The notes under the pieces: generated by a model
Databases searched by the model: none
What the model was told of the DNA's origin: nothing
What the model saw: only the letters and a program-made list of their open reading frames with translations
Shown here: positions 63,502 to 64,000 of the stretch, piece after piece
How the letters are laid out: each line of letters opens with the position of its first letter
How positions within the stretch are numbered: the stretch's first letter is position 1
Source: Janthinobacterium rivuli
GTDB lineage: Bacteria > Pseudomonadota > Gammaproteobacteria > Burkholderiales > Burkholderiaceae_D
Length of the DNA stretch: 64,000 bases
NCBI RefSeq assembly: GCF_009208735.1
Contig: NZ_WFLJ01000014.1
Location: 62,001-126,000 of the forward strand
Reading direction: 5' to 3'
Made by a program: the position numbers and the translations under genes

Positions 63502-64000
63502 TCGACTTCTTCTTCACGCTCAAGGATGCGAAGATTCCCGTCTCGATCAAGGAATTTCTGACCTTGCTCGAAGCGCTGCAAAAGAACGTCATCGACGCCT
63601 CGATGGACGATTTTTACTATCTGGCGCGTCTGACCCTGGTCAAGGATGAAGCCCATTTCGACAAGTTCGACCGCGCGTTCGCCCAGTACTTCAAGGGCGT
63701 CAACGCGGCCTTCGACACGAACGCGGCGATTCCCCTCGACTGGCTGCTCAAACGCATGCAGCGCGAGCTGTCCGAGGAGCAGAAGGCGCAGCTGGAGAAA
63801 TTCGGCTACGACAAGCTGATGGACCGCCTGAACGAGCTGCTGAAGGAGCAGAAGGAGCGCCACGAGGGCGGCAGCAAATGGATCGGCACGGGCGGCACCT
63901 CGCCGTTCGGCAATGGCGGCACGAACCCGGAAGGCATCCGCATCGGCGGCAAGGGCGGCAACCGCACCGCGGTGAAAGTGTGGGAGGCGCGCAGCTACAA
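63495..64000 (+). CDS. vWA-type protein (CoxE-like), partial
   Basis: Starts at the ATG at 63495 and runs off the right edge after about 168 residues. The visible part (MLIDFFFTLKDAKIPVSIKEFLTLLEAL; SMDDFYYLARLTLVKDEAHFDKFDRAF; FGYDKLMDRLNELLKEQ; Gly-rich WIGTGGTSPFG) matches the N-terminus of vWA/CoxE-type partners of MoxR ATPases. The vWA fold itself lies outside the window. Confidence 0.83.
   Translation, partial: MLIDFFFTLKDAKIPVSIKEFLTLLEALQKNVIDASMDDFYYLARLTLVKDEAHFDKFDRAFAQYFKGVNAAFDTNAAIPLDWLLKRMQRELSEEQKAQLEKFGYDKLMDRLNELLKEQKERHEGGSKWIGTGGTSPFGNGGTNPEGIRIGGKGGNRTAVKVWEARSY

Overview
The window is a chromosomal stretch of a high-GC betaproteobacterium. Gene content and gene order (pilGHIJ; hemL-thiD; mpl-yqiA-ubiC-rnb-tonB-aroE-mtgA; aroQ-accBC-prmA; nrdAB; ampD next to a PilR-type activator) point to Burkholderiales, family Oxalobacteraceae. 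A Janthinobacterium-like organism is my best guess, by inference only. Coding density is high, and most long open frames opposite real genes are composition shadows. I saw no tRNA, rRNA, CRISPR array, prophage or transposase gene.

Layout. 0-3.2 kb: pilG-pilH-pilI-pilJ (twitching-motility chemosensory system; pilJ runs off the left edge). 3.3-7.7 kb: rubredoxin, thiD, hemL, a HAD phosphatase, corA. 8-15.2 kb: a leftward seven-gene run (mpl, yqiA-like, ubiC, RNB ribonuclease, TonB-like, aroE, mtgA) with overlapping or nearly abutting junctions. 15.3-22.3 kb: a rightward run with a hypothetical gene, tlpA, aroQ, accB, accC, prmA, a zinc-ribbon membrane protein and a PfkB kinase. 22.3-27.2 kb: yggT, a 421-residue Lys/Ala/Pro-repeat histone-like protein, a gene-poor 0.8 kb stretch, and a LysR regulator divergent from an NTF2-like/SDR pair. 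27.2-31.8 kb: nrdA and nrdB behind a promoter with two NrdR boxes 31 bp apart. 31.8-34.7 kb: ampD, a sigma54 activator without a receiver domain, a PP0621-type protein and ccsA/ypjD.

34.7-46.6 kb looks accessory: it lies between ccsA/ypjD and ffh, which are divergent neighbours in many proteobacteria. It carries a lipoprotein, an orphan ABC binding protein, a 164-bp palindrome, macAB, and a Fur-box-preceded fecI-fecR-siderophore receptor-DUF3649-PepSY-DUF3325 iron cluster. 46.6-54.7 kb: ffh, a SWIB protein with a histone-like tail, a lytic transglycosylase, proS, rppH, mqo and a DUF1841 gene.

The most coherent system is at 54.8-61.7 kb. A leftward operon nirK (copper nitrite reductase with an extra N-terminal cupredoxin domain), norA/ytfE-type di-iron protein and norB (quinol NO reductase) is divergent from norR. 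The intergenic region holds three GGT-N7-ACC NorR-type sites (the third overlaps the norR start codon), an IHF consensus match, and a -24/-12 sigma54 promoter facing nirK. This suggests that the nitrite reductase itself is under NO-responsive NorR/sigma54 control. Two small c-type cytochromes lie just beyond norR. The window ends in a MoxR ATPase, a GNAT protein and a truncated vWA-type protein.

Two copies of a roughly 110-120 bp repeat with inverted ends sit just after the stop codons of ffh and the DUF1841 gene, probably members of a dispersed family.
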